NCBI GenBank assembly: GCA_022749895.1
Contig: JAKIWS010000017.1
Coordinates: forward strand, 1 to 33,293
DNA length: 33,293 nucleotides
Direction: 5' to 3'
Source of the DNA: Thermoplasmata archaeon
GTDB lineage: Archaea > Thermoplasmatota > Thermoplasmata > Lutacidiplasmatales > UBA184
The stretch's first letter is position 1. Every line of letters begins with the position of its first letter. The notes under the pieces are model-generated. The model was not told where the DNA came from. It saw only the letters and a list, made by a program, of their open reading frames with translations, and ran no database searches. A program made the translations under genes and the position numbers. This document shows, in pieces, positions 26,362-33,293 of this stretch.

Positions 26362-28505
26362 TCCCCGTGCCGGTGCCGGAGACCCCCGTGGCCCCGATCA
26401 CCCCCGCTCCGGGGGCGCACGTGAGCGTCCGCCGCGAACGTCGCACGAGCGTCGGTCGGATCCTACGCACGTCGTTCGTGAAGTTCCGGCTGCGCGACCA
26501 AGCCCGCAATCCGGTGATGTTCGTCGTCTACGTGTTCTTCTGGTTCACGCTCGTCCTGACGTTCCTCCCCCAACCGTTTCCGGACCTTCACGGTCGGGGG
26601 TACAACGGCGACTACTACCTGCTCATCACGGTCATCCTGTTCCTCACCCTCTGGTTCGCCAACGTCGCGGAATCGATCGCCGAGGCCCAGGCCAAGGCCC
26701 AGGCGGATTCCCTCCGGGGCGTTCGGACGGGGCTCCGGGCCCGGCAGATCCTCCCGGATGGACGCCTCGCCTCGGTGATCGCCTCGGGGCTCCGGATCGG
26801 GGAGAAGATCGAGGTCCGCCCGGGCGAGATCGTCCCGGTCGACGGGGACGTCACGAAAGGCGTCGGTGTGATCGACGAATCGATGATGACCGGGGAATCC
26901 GCCCCGGTCGTCCGCGAGAGCGGGGGCGACCGGACCAGCATCCTCGGCGGGAGCCGCGTACTCCAGGGGACGATCGAGCTGCGCGTGGCGTCCGAGCCGG
27001 GGACGAGCTTCCTCGACCGGATGATCCGCCTGGTCGAAGAGACCCGGCGCGACAAGAGCCCGAACGAGATCGCCCTCACGATCGTCCTCACCGCGCTCAC
27101 CGTGGCGCTGCTCATCGTCGTCGTCGCGTTCTCGTACCTCGTCGAGTTCACGGGCCAGGGCGTTCTCAACCTCGGCACGATGATCGCGCTCGCGGTCTGC
27201 CTCATCCCGACGACCATCGGGGGGCTCCTTTCCGCGGTCGGGATCTCCGGGATCAACCGGGCGGCCCGGGCGAACGTCATCGCCAAATCCGGCAAGGCGG
27301 TCGAGGCGGCCGGGGACCTGGACGTTCTCATCCTCGACAAGACCGGGACGATCACCGTCGGGGCACGGCTCGCCGTGCAGTTCGTCCCTTCCGCGGGGGT
27401 CGAGATGACCGAGCTCCTGAGGACCGCGATCCTCTCCTCGATGCTTGACGACACGCCCGAAGGCCGTTCGATCGTCCGGCTCGCCACGCTCCGCGGCGCG
27501 ACGGCCGGACGCACGGCGTTCGACGATGCCCGGGTCGTGCCGTTCTCGGCGGAGCGGAGGATGTCGGGGGTGGTCCTCGCGGACGGCACCGAGGCGATGA
27601 AAGGGTCGATCACCTCGATGGAGAAGGCCGGTTCCCCGCTCCCGCCGGAGCTCCGCCCGATCGTCGAGTCGTCCTCCAAGGAGGGGATGACCCCGCTGCT
27701 CCTGACGCTCCAGCGCCGACCGATGGGCGTCGTGATGCTCAAGGACGTCGTCAAACCCGGCATCCGCGACCGGTTGCGCGAGCTCCGCGTCATGGGGATC
27801 CGGACGGTCATGTGCACGGGGGACAACCGGCTCACCGCCGCGGCGATCGCGCACGAGAGCGGCGTCGACGAGTTCATCGCGGAAGCGCGCCCCGAATCGA
27901 AGCTCCAGCTCGTCAACCGCGAGAAGGCGTACGGTCGGCTCGTCGCCATGACCGGCGACGGGACCAACGACGCGCCCGCGCTCGCGCGGGCGGATGTCGG
28001 CCTCGCGATGAACAGCGGCACCTCCGCCGCGAAGGAAGCCGGCAACATGGTCGACCTGGACAGCGATCCGACGAAGCTCATCGAGGTCGTCTCGATCGGC
28101 AAACAGCTCCTGATCACCCGGGGCGCGCTCACGACGTTCTCGATCACGAACGACGTCGCGAAGTACTTCGCGATCATTCCGGCGATGTTCGTCGGGGTCT
28201 CCGGCGTCGCGCTGCTCAACATCATGCAGCTCAACGACCCGGCGCTCGCCGTGCTCGCCGCCCTCTTGTTCAACGCCCTCATGATCCCGGCGCTGATCCC
28301 CCTCGCGCTCCGCGGGGTCGCCTTCCGGCCCCAGTCGGCCGTCGAGCTGCTCCGCCGGAACCTGATCCTCTACGGGATCGGCGGCCTCGTGAGCGCCTTC
28401 GTCGGTATCAAGCTCATCTACCTCCTTCTGGCGTACGTGGCGGCGTCGCCGACGATCGTCAGCTGGGCGACCCAACTTCATCAGTTCCTGGGAGGGCTTC
28501 CGTGA
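26358..28505 (+). CDS. kdpB: KdpB, catalytic P-type ATPase subunit
   Basis: I chose GTG 26358, which overlaps the kdpA TGA as GTGA; GTG 26367 is the alternative. The protein is 715 residues. The actuator loop has TGES (~178-181). The phosphorylation motif DKTGTIT has its Asp at residue 327. The nucleotide domain shows SAERRMSG and KGS, and the hinge has TGDGTNDAPALA. These define a type IA P-type ATPase that powers K+ uptake through KdpA. Several membrane helices flank the catalytic domains. About 35 proline-rich N-terminal residues exceed the bacterial length. The TGA overlaps the kdpC GTG. Confidence 0.96.
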   Translation: MIPVPVPETPVAPITPAPGAHVSVRRERRTSVGRILRTSFVKFRLRDQARNPVMFVVYVFFWFTLVLTFLPQPFPDLHGRGYNGDYYLLITVILFLTLWFANVAESIAEAQAKAQADSLRGVRTGLRARQILPDGRLASVIASGLRIGEKIEVRPGEIVPVDGDVTKGVGVIDESMMTGESAPVVRESGGDRTSILGGSRVLQGTIELRVASEPGTSFLDRMIRLVEETRRDKSPNEIALTIVLTALTVALLIVVVAFSYLVEFTGQGVLNLGTMIALAVCLIPTTIGGLLSAVGISGINRAARANVIAKSGKAVEAAGDLDVLILDKTGTITVGARLAVQFVPSAGVEMTELLRTAILSSMLDDTPEGRSIVRLATLRGATAGRTAFDDARVVPFSAERRMSGVVLADGTEAMKGSITSMEKAGSPLPPELRPIVESSSKEGMTPLLLTLQRRPMGVVMLKDVVKPGIRDRLRELRVMGIRTVMCTGDNRLTAAAIAHESGVDEFIAEARPESKLQLVNREKAYGRLVAMTGDGTNDAPALARADVGLAMNSGTSAAKEAGNMVDLDSDPTKLIEVVSIGKQLLITRGALTTFSITNDVAKYFAIIPAMFVGVSGVALLNIMQLNDPALAVLAALLFNALMIPALIPLALRGVAFRPQSAVELLRRNLILYGIGGLVSAFVGIKLIYLLLAYVAASPTIVSWATQLHQFLGGLP

Positions 28506-29197
28506 CCGCCGCCCCGGCTTCGGCGTCCTCCCCCCCCGGACCTCCCTCGCCGACCCCGATGCCGATCACGGACGTCGTCCGCCCCCGCGACGAACCGATG
28601 GACCGTCGCATGGCCCCGGAGCCGCCGTTCCGCCTCCCCTCCGTCCGCGCCTCCGCCGTCCTCGTCGTCTTCCTCATCGTGGTGGGGGGGCTCGGCTACC
28701 CGATCCTCGTGACCGCGTTCGCCCAGTACGTCACCCCCGCGACCGCGAACGGGAGCTTGGTCGTGGCCGCCAACGGCACCGTCATCGCGTCCGAGCTTCT
28801 GGGGCAGAACATCACGAACGCGTCCTTGTTCTGGCTGCGCCCTTCCCTGATCGACTACCAGCCGTTCAGCCAGGCCGGCAACGAGACGCCGTACGGCCCG
28901 ACGAACCCGGCGTTGCGCAATCTGACGCTCTACTACATCGGCCAGTACGGGCTCCTGAACGTCTCCGTGCCGATCGACCTGGCGACGCCGTCGTCCAGCG
29001 GGCTCGACCCCGCGATCACGCCGGAGGCCGCGCTCGTGCAGATCCCCCGGGTCGCGGCCCACATCGGTCTCAGTCAACCGCTGCTCACGTCGCTCGTCCA
29101 GGCGTGGATCACGCAGCCCACCGCGGGCTTTCTCGGTCCGGCGTACGTGAACGTTCTCGACCTGGACCGGGCGCTCCTCGCGCTCCGGGGGAGGTAA
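28502..29197 (+). CDS. kdpC: KdpC, potassium-transporting ATPase subunit
   Basis: GTG 28502 overlaps the kdpB TGA (GTGA), with GGAGG six bases upstream. The protein is 231 residues. A proline-rich cytoplasmic lead of about 40 residues precedes one transmembrane helix (about residues 45-68). The extracytoplasmic domain keeps the KdpC landmarks: YGPTNPAL, SSSGLDPAITPEAAL-x-QIPRVA and the ending YVNVLDLDRAL. KdpC assists ATP binding and complex assembly. The long N-terminal lead is unusual for the family. Confidence 0.94.
   Translation: MTAAPASASSPPGPPSPTPMPITDVVRPRDEPMDRRMAPEPPFRLPSVRASAVLVVFLIVVGGLGYPILVTAFAQYVTPATANGSLVVAANGTVIASELLGQNITNASLFWLRPSLIDYQPFSQAGNETPYGPTNPALRNLTLYYIGQYGLLNVSVPIDLATPSSSGLDPAITPEAALVQIPRVAAHIGLSQPLLTSLVQAWITQPTAGFLGPAYVNVLDLDRALLALRGR
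29190..29195 (+). promoter_or_regulatory. Strong Shine-Dalgarno site of the Usp gene
   Basis: GGAGGT overlaps the kdpC TAA and lies seven bases before GTG 29203, which decides that start over the ATG at 29104 lying inside kdpC. Confidence 0.7.
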
Positions 29198-29202
29198 CTC
29201 GC

Positions 29203-30006
29203 GTGTACCGCCGTCTCCTGGTGCCGATCGAGCAGCCCGCCGACGTGGAACCGCTCCTCAGGTTCGCGGCGCAGCTTTTGGACGCCGACGGCGAGATCCG
29301 GGTCCTCCACGTCATCCCGACGCGCTCGCTCCCGGAGGTGACGCGGCGGTGGCGGGCGTCGGTCAACATTGTCGTCCCCGCCCACGAGACGGGCGCCGCG
29401 CTCGACATCCGCGTCGACCCCGAGGTGCGCTCGGCCGCCGATGTCGCCGGGGAGATCCTCGACAGCGCGGAAACGCACCACGTCGACGGCATCCTGATGA
29501 CGCTCCGGGGGAGCGCCCGCCGCACCCGGAGCATCTTCGTCGGCCATACCGCGTCGAGCGTCCTCCACCACGCGGCGGTCGACGTGCTGATCGTGAACCG
29601 GCTCGCACTCGTCGAGAAGAAGGTCCCGCGGATCTTGGTCCCGACGTTCAGTTCGACCCCGAGCGCGAAAGCGCTCAAAGCCGCGGAAGAGATCGCGCTC
29701 TACGGCCACGGAACGCCGATCGTCACCCTCGCGCTCGGGGCCCGGGACGGCGCCGTCCCGGAACCGGCGACCCGTTCGCCCCGCGGCCTCCCGATCCACC
29801 ACAAGCACTCCGCGTTCTCGGAAGCGATCCTCGGCCACCGCCACCGCCTGCCGGAGCTGATCCTGCAGGCGGCCGCCCGCCTCCGCTACGGTCTCCTCCT
29901 CGTCGGGGAGGAGTCGATCCGCGGCGAGGGGCCGCTTTTGACGCGGCGGTTCCTCGAAGAGCTGTTCCGGCGCGCCCCGTGCCCGGTCGTCGCGATCCGG
30001 GGCTAG
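29203..30006 (+). CDS. Tandem universal stress protein (Usp) domain protein
   Basis: GTG 29203 is preferred because of the GGAGGT site and because VYRRLLVPIEQP matches the first beta strand of Usp domains. The 267 residues form two Usp-like halves: YRRLLVPIEQ to DVLIVNR (about 1-130) and RILVPTFSSTPS to CPVVAIRG (about 140-267). Usp domains bind ATP or act as dimeric signalling modules. It follows kdpC by five bases, so it is the fifth gene of the kdp operon. Bacterial KdpD sensors contain a Usp domain, so this protein may take part in sensing or regulating Kdp, but that is inference from position. No histidine kinase or response regulator with a DNA-binding domain is adjacent. Confidence 0.85.
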   Translation: MYRRLLVPIEQPADVEPLLRFAAQLLDADGEIRVLHVIPTRSLPEVTRRWRASVNIVVPAHETGAALDIRVDPEVRSAADVAGEILDSAETHHVDGILMTLRGSARRTRSIFVGHTASSVLHHAAVDVLIVNRLALVEKKVPRILVPTFSSTPSAKALKAAEEIALYGHGTPIVTLALGARDGAVPEPATRSPRGLPIHHKHSAFSEAILGHRHRLPELILQAAARLRYGLLLVGEESIRGEGPLLTRRFLEELFRRAPCPVVAIRG

Positions 30007-30015
30007 CATCGGCGG

Positions 30016-30786
30016 ATGTCGGAGCTCCTCTTCGTCGGCGCCGGGCTCGGAGACGAAAAGGACCTTTCCCGGCGCGCGCTCGAGGAGCTCCGCCGCGTCG
30101 CCGAGGTCTTCGCGGAAGAGTACACCGCGGTGTTCCCGACCGGGACCCTCGACCGGCTCGCCGCGGAGCTGGGCCGGCCGGTCGAGCGGCTCACCCGGCG
30201 GGAGGTCGAGCAACCGGATCGGATCCTGGAGCGCCTCGCCGGCGGTCGCGACGTCGCCTTCCTGACCCCCGGCGACCCGTTCGCCGCGACCACGCACGTC
30301 GCCTTGCGCCTGGCCGTGGAGGAAGCGGGACACACGTGGCGGTATCTCCCCGCCGCGAGCGTGCTCACCGCGGCGGCGGGCTTGCTGGGACTGATCCACT
30401 ACCGGTTCGGGCGGACCGTCACGATCCCGTTCCCGGAGCCGAACTTCGACCCCACCTCGCCGTGGGACTCGATCGGGCGGAATCGCGTCGCGGGCCTCCA
30501 CACGCTCGTGCTGCTCGATCTCCACCCCTCCGACGGTCGATTTCTCCGGGCCGAGGAGGCTCTCGGGATGGTCGACCGGCTCGAGGGGACTCCCGGGGCG
30601 CTCGCCGGAGGAGAATCGGTCGGCGTCGTGGCCCGGGTCGGTCAGCCGAGCGCCCAAGCCTGGTGGGGGACGGTTCCCGAGCTTCGCGCGCTCAACTTCG
30701 GTCCGCCGATGCACGCCCTGGTCGTTCCGGCTCCGGAGCTCCACTTCCAGGAGGCCGCCGCGGTCAAGCGGTGGCGGCCGGCTTAG
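30016..30786 (+). CDS. dphB: Diphthine synthase (diphthamide biosynthesis methyltransferase)
   Basis: The protein is 256 residues from ATG 30016, the normal DphB length. It shows the tetrapyrrole-methylase fold signatures: LFVGAGLGDEKDLS at the N-terminus, EEYTAV, FLTPGDPFAATTH for S-adenosylmethionine binding, and VLTAAAGLLGLIHYRFGRT. DphB methylates the modified histidine of elongation factor 2 on the way to diphthamide in archaea and eukaryotes. It starts nine bases after the Usp stop, so it may be transcribed from the kdp operon. Its last codons lie inside the first unit of a 47-bp tandem duplication. Confidence 0.96.
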   Translation: MSELLFVGAGLGDEKDLSRRALEELRRVAEVFAEEYTAVFPTGTLDRLAAELGRPVERLTRREVEQPDRILERLAGGRDVAFLTPGDPFAATTHVALRLAVEEAGHTWRYLPAASVLTAAAGLLGLIHYRFGRTVTIPFPEPNFDPTSPWDSIGRNRVAGLHTLVLLDLHPSDGRFLRAEEALGMVDRLEGTPGALAGGESVGVVARVGQPSAQAWWGTVPELRALNFGPPMHALVVPAPELHFQEAAAVKRWRPA

Positions 30787-30866
30787 CCGGGAAGAGGCCC
30801 GTCAGCTCATCGCGGAGGTGGCGGCCGGCTTAGCCGGGAAGAGGCCCGTCAGCTCATCGCGGAGGT
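30770..30866. repeat. Perfect 47-bp tandem duplication at a convergent gene junction
   Basis: Positions 30770-30816 are repeated exactly at 30817-30863, and the match continues three bases to 30866. Each unit includes the last codons and stop of dphB, a small inverted repeat (ccggcttagccgg) and the stop-codon region of the convergent receiver gene. In effect the tail of dphB is duplicated downstream of its own stop. Confidence 0.95.
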
Positions 30867-31268
30867 CGGGGGGGCGCCCGTCGTTAAGGCGTCGAGCGAG
30901 GTACTCAGGACGTCGGCGAACTCCCGAAGGTGGAACGGCCGCGTGAGCACCACGTCCGGACGGGCCCCGCCCGTCTCCGGGACTGGCCTGCGCCGGTCCG
31001 TGGTGAGCAGTATAACACGGATGGGCCGACTCGCCTCGCGTGCTTGCGCGACGAGGGTCGCGATGCTCCCCTCGGCGAGACTCGCGTCGGCGATCAGCAG
31101 CGACGGTCGGTGCGTCTTCAGCAGGCTGACGCCGTGGGTCGAGCCGGCCGCTTCGCCCAACACTTGGACGTGATGGAGGCGCAAGAGACCCCGCAATAGG
31201 AGGCGGGTCTCCTCGTCCCCCGCGACCACGACCGCCGTCGGCCGACCACCTACGTCGCCTACCGCCAT
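30849..31268 (-). CDS. Stand-alone response-regulator receiver domain protein
   Basis: The protein has 139 residues from ATG 31268 and is a single CheY-like domain. The acidic pocket is D18/E19, the phospho-acceptor Asp61 lies in LLIADAS, the switch Thr is in ILLTT (~89-90), and LTRPF (107-112) replaces the usual T/S-K-P-F. The invariant Lys is thus Arg110. No output domain is attached. It is convergent with dphB, with its stop inside the tandem duplication. Its histidine kinase is not in the window. Thirteen proline/threonine-rich residues end the chain. Confidence 0.8.
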   Translation of the reverse strand: MAVGDVGGRPTAVVVAGDEETRLLLRGLLRLHHVQVLGEAAGSTHGVSLLKTHRPSLLIADASLAEGSIATLVAQAREASRPIRVILLTTDRRRPVPETGGARPDVVLTRPFHLREFADVLSTSLDALTTGAPPTSAMS

Positions 31269-31322
31269 CGCCGAAGTCGCCCCGGAGCGACGGGCCGAGG
31301 AGAAGGGCCCCCCCTTATCAAA

Positions 31323-32876
31323 TCATGCCGGAGAATCCGCCCGTCGACCCCACTCGGCGGCGCCGGCGGCCGCCAAGAGCGCCGTCAACGCCTCGTGGTA
31401 GCCGTCCGAGGGCCCCGTCAGGAGGCGGGCCGCGAGCGGCTCGAGGGCGCTCCCGAACTGCCGTTCGGTGTCGCTGAACTGCCAGGAGTGCGCCTCGCCC
31501 CGACCGAGGGCGCGGAGCAGTCCGTAGGCGAGGCCCCGCTCCTTGCCTTCGCGGGGGAGGCTCTGGAGCAGCTTCCGCTCCGCGGCGGCCGGCCCGTCGA
31601 TCCGCTGGACCCTAGCGACCCCGTCGACGAACGCCGCCTCCCGGGACAACTGTTCGTACTGCGGGAGCGCTTCGCCCCGCGCCCGGGCCCGACCGGTCTC
31701 GGCGGCGCGCCGGAGCAGTTCCGAGACCCGCCCGGGGGAAGCCCGTGCGTCCTTCACGAGGCGCTCCGCCTCGGCGTGGTCCGGGACGATCGCCCGGACG
31801 ATCGCGTCCGCGTGCACGGGCCAGAGCCGCTCCAGGGCCCGGCTGGCCGCGGCCTCATCGATCTCGAAGCGACCCTGGACCGACGGGAGCACCTCCTCGA
31901 GGGCGCGTCGCTCGTCGGGGGTGGCGTCGAGGGCGGCCAAGAAGGCGGCCCGGTCGTCGCCGAAACAGCGGCCCCCGGCGACGAACAGCGGTTCGCGCAC
32001 GCCATCCAGGAACTTCCCGACCTCGACCTTGTGATTGTCCAGCAGCTCGCGGTCGGAGGTCCGTCCGAGGACGTACGACCGCCGCGCGCTCTTCGAGAGC
32101 TCGGGGAGCCGTGCGTGGACGCAGCGGCTGCCGAGCTCGCAGCGGATATGGAGGTCGACGCCGACGACGAATTCGTCCTCCGGGGACGGTCCCGCCACGC
32201 CCGTCGTGAGGCGCGCGAGCAGCTGGCGATCGTCCCGGACGCATTTCGCGCAGACCCGGAAGCTCCGGTCGGCCCCGGCCCAGACGACCTCGAGGAACGG
32301 GGCCGGACTCGTACCCCCCAGGTGGGCGCATTGGAAGATCCGACCGCCGTCGGCCGACGTGAGCCGGTACGGGAGCCCGGCGAGCTGGGTCGTAAGGAAT
32401 TCGGGCGGGGGTCGCGGCGAGCGACCGGTGCAGTAGAGCGTGTCCGGTGAGGCGAAGAAGTGGAAGCCCTTACGCGCCCACTCCAGGTACCCGTAGAGCA
32501 GTCGGCGCGGGTCGGAGAACTGCTGCACCGCGATGTGGGCCTCGGGCGGAGCCCGTCCGAGCGGCGCGAACGGCACATCCCCACCGGGGAACGGCGCCAC
32601 GACGAGCGCGGGAAGGTCGGGGTCGAGGTAGAACTTGAGCAGACCGGCGTACGCGCGGGCGAGGGGCTCGCCCCAACGTCCGCTCGCGCGTTCGAGCGCT
32701 TTCTCGTCGTCGCGCTCTTCGCGGACCGCCTCGAGCTCGCTCCGGAGCTTCTCGAACCGCTCCTTTGGGGCCTCCCCGCGGAGCTCCGGGATCAGCGGGT
32801 CGACGCTCTCGCGCAGCTTTTTCGCGCTTTTGAGCAGCTCCCCCTCCCGGCCCCCGGAGCCTCGTCGGACCCGCAT
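31323..32876 (-). CDS. Unrecognised Cys-rich cytoplasmic protein
   Basis: The protein is 517 residues from ATG 32876. I do not recognise a family. Residues ~10-65 are highly charged and helical (coiled-coil-like). A central region (~149-304) contains Cys149, C183-x-H185, C209-x2-C212, C246-x5-C252-x-H254 and Cys304, suggesting one or two zinc sites. The C-terminal ~200 residues are helical, with many Arg and Glu. No signal peptide or membrane helix is visible. A TATA-like ctaagtaac lies ~37 nt upstream on the - strand. The receiver gene follows 54 nt downstream on the same strand, so the two might be co-transcribed. Confidence 0.75.
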   Translation of the reverse strand: MRVRRGSGGREGELLKSAKKLRESVDPLIPELRGEAPKERFEKLRSELEAVREERDDEKALERASGRWGEPLARAYAGLLKFYLDPDLPALVVAPFPGGDVPFAPLGRAPPEAHIAVQQFSDPRRLLYGYLEWARKGFHFFASPDTLYCTGRSPRPPPEFLTTQLAGLPYRLTSADGGRIFQCAHLGGTSPAPFLEVVWAGADRSFRVCAKCVRDDRQLLARLTTGVAGPSPEDEFVVGVDLHIRCELGSRCVHARLPELSKSARRSYVLGRTSDRELLDNHKVEVGKFLDGVREPLFVAGGRCFGDDRAAFLAALDATPDERRALEEVLPSVQGRFEIDEAAASRALERLWPVHADAIVRAIVPDHAEAERLVKDARASPGRVSELLRRAAETGRARARGEALPQYEQLSREAAFVDGVARVQRIDGPAAAERKLLQSLPREGKERGLAYGLLRALGRGEAHSWQFSDTERQFGSALEPLAARLLTGPSDGYHEALTALLAAAGAAEWGRRADSPA

Positions 32877-32946
32877 CGCTTCGTGCCCGTCGGCGAAGCG
32901 CGGGGGGGTTACTTAGCCTCTCGGCGTCCGGCCACCGGTCCCGGAT

Positions 32947-33293
32947 CTACCGGCGGCAAAGGTCGATGAAATTTTGGAAGATCCGCCGTCCGCCCTCGGT
33001 GTGCTCCACCTCGGGATGGAACTGGACCCCGCGAATGAGGCGGGTCGGGTGCGCCATCGCCTGGATGGGACAACTCTCGGAATGCGCGAGCCGCCGCCAC
33101 CCGTCCGGGAGCCGGACCACCGAATCGTTGTGGCTTGCCCAGACGGTCAGGTGGGAGGGGAGCTCGCGGAAGATCGGGTCGTCCGGTCCGTCGACGTCCA
33201 AGCTCACGCGGCCGAACTCCGGTTGATTGCCGCCCGCCACGGCCCCGCCGAAATGCCGGGCGAGGAACTGGTGGCCGACGCAGATGCCGAGGA
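32947..33293 (-). CDS. guaA: GMP synthase glutaminase subunit A (5' partial)
   Basis: The gene runs off the window end, and the frame stays open through the last base. The visible 114 residues begin with LGICVGHQ, containing the nucleophilic Cys of class I glutamine amidotransferases. They continue through ASHNDSV and PIQAM, and end with GVQFHPEVEHT, carrying the catalytic His and Glu, then IFQNFIDLC. This matches the stand-alone archaeal GuaA-A subunit, which releases ammonia from glutamine for XMP amination by a separate synthetase subunit. The stop at TAG right after the glutaminase domain confirms the split form. Confidence 0.94.
   Translation of the reverse strand, partial: LGICVGHQFLARHFGGAVAGGNQPEFGRVSLDVDGPDDPIFRELPSHLTVWASHNDSVVRLPDGWRRLAHSESCPIQAMAHPTRLIRGVQFHPEVEHTEGGRRIFQNFIDLCRR

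Noticed and set aside
26463-28481. 672-codon - strand frame opposite kdpB
   Set aside because: Antisense shadow of a strongly conserved P-type ATPase gene; the composition is very rich in Asp, Arg and Glu without fold motifs.
1-33293. tRNA or rRNA genes, CRISPR arrays, insertion sequences and prophage genes
   Set aside because: None could be recognised by reading both strands: no regularly spaced repeat-spacer pattern, no transposase motifs and no conserved RNA segments. A covariance-model scan was not possible here.

Overview
The window is about 33 kb of GC-rich archaeal chromosome. The archaeal signature comes from Orc1/Cdc6, a Hef-type helicase, diphthine synthase (DphB), a stand-alone GMP synthase glutaminase subunit, a methanogen-type seryl-tRNA synthetase, and TATA-like elements 26-29 nt upstream of several start codons, as expected for leaderless mRNAs. 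Large secreted proteins with C-terminal membrane anchors and a membrane-embedded Cdc48-like AAA ATPase make an uncultured Thermoplasmatota lineage my best guess. That placement is inference; no marker RNA lies in the window. The window is densely coded, with no gene-free stretch over 300 bases.

Layout. (1) 2-2986: 5'-truncated gene for a polytopic membrane protein with two AAA+ modules. (2) 3123-16951: a small two-helix membrane protein, then four large cell-surface proteins. Three are on the + strand (3507-7286, 7283-10738, 10874-14410) and one is convergent on the - strand (14363-16951). They form two architectural pairs. Two have an Asp-box (BNR) beta-propeller plus PEGA/carboxypeptidase-regulatory-like beta domains. 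The other two share a cysteine-containing N-terminal domain followed by either seven disulfide-type InlB-B-like repeats or FN3/PKD domains. All four have a signal peptide, one C-terminal transmembrane helix and a short cytoplasmic tail. (3) 17119-18546: orc1/cdc6, divergent from the surface cluster. (4) 18656-19154: a RelB/RelE-like toxin-antitoxin pair whose toxin 5' end looks damaged. (5) 19209-20915 (-): an aldehyde dehydrogenase and a small coiled-coil protein. (6) 21086-24414 (+): SerRS of the rare methanogenic type, then a Hef helicase without its nuclease half. (7) 24538-30006 (+): kdpF-kdpA-kdpB-kdpC, followed by a tandem Usp-domain protein. This is a potassium-uptake operon with no KdpD/KdpE in the window; kdpF is only 37 codons and kdpA has no canonical start codon at its family-conserved N-terminus. 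(8) 30016-30786 (+): dphB, convergent with a single-domain response-regulator receiver (30849-31268, -). Their junction carries a perfect 47-bp tandem duplication. (9) 31323-32876 (-): an unrecognised Cys-rich protein. (10) 32947-33293 (-): guaA glutaminase subunit, cut by the window end.

The parts most likely to be new are the membrane-embedded double-AAA protein and the four-protein surface cluster. Kdp, DphB, GuaA, Orc1 and SerRS are housekeeping or conserved functions. The points of interest there are start-codon anomalies, lost domains and family distribution.
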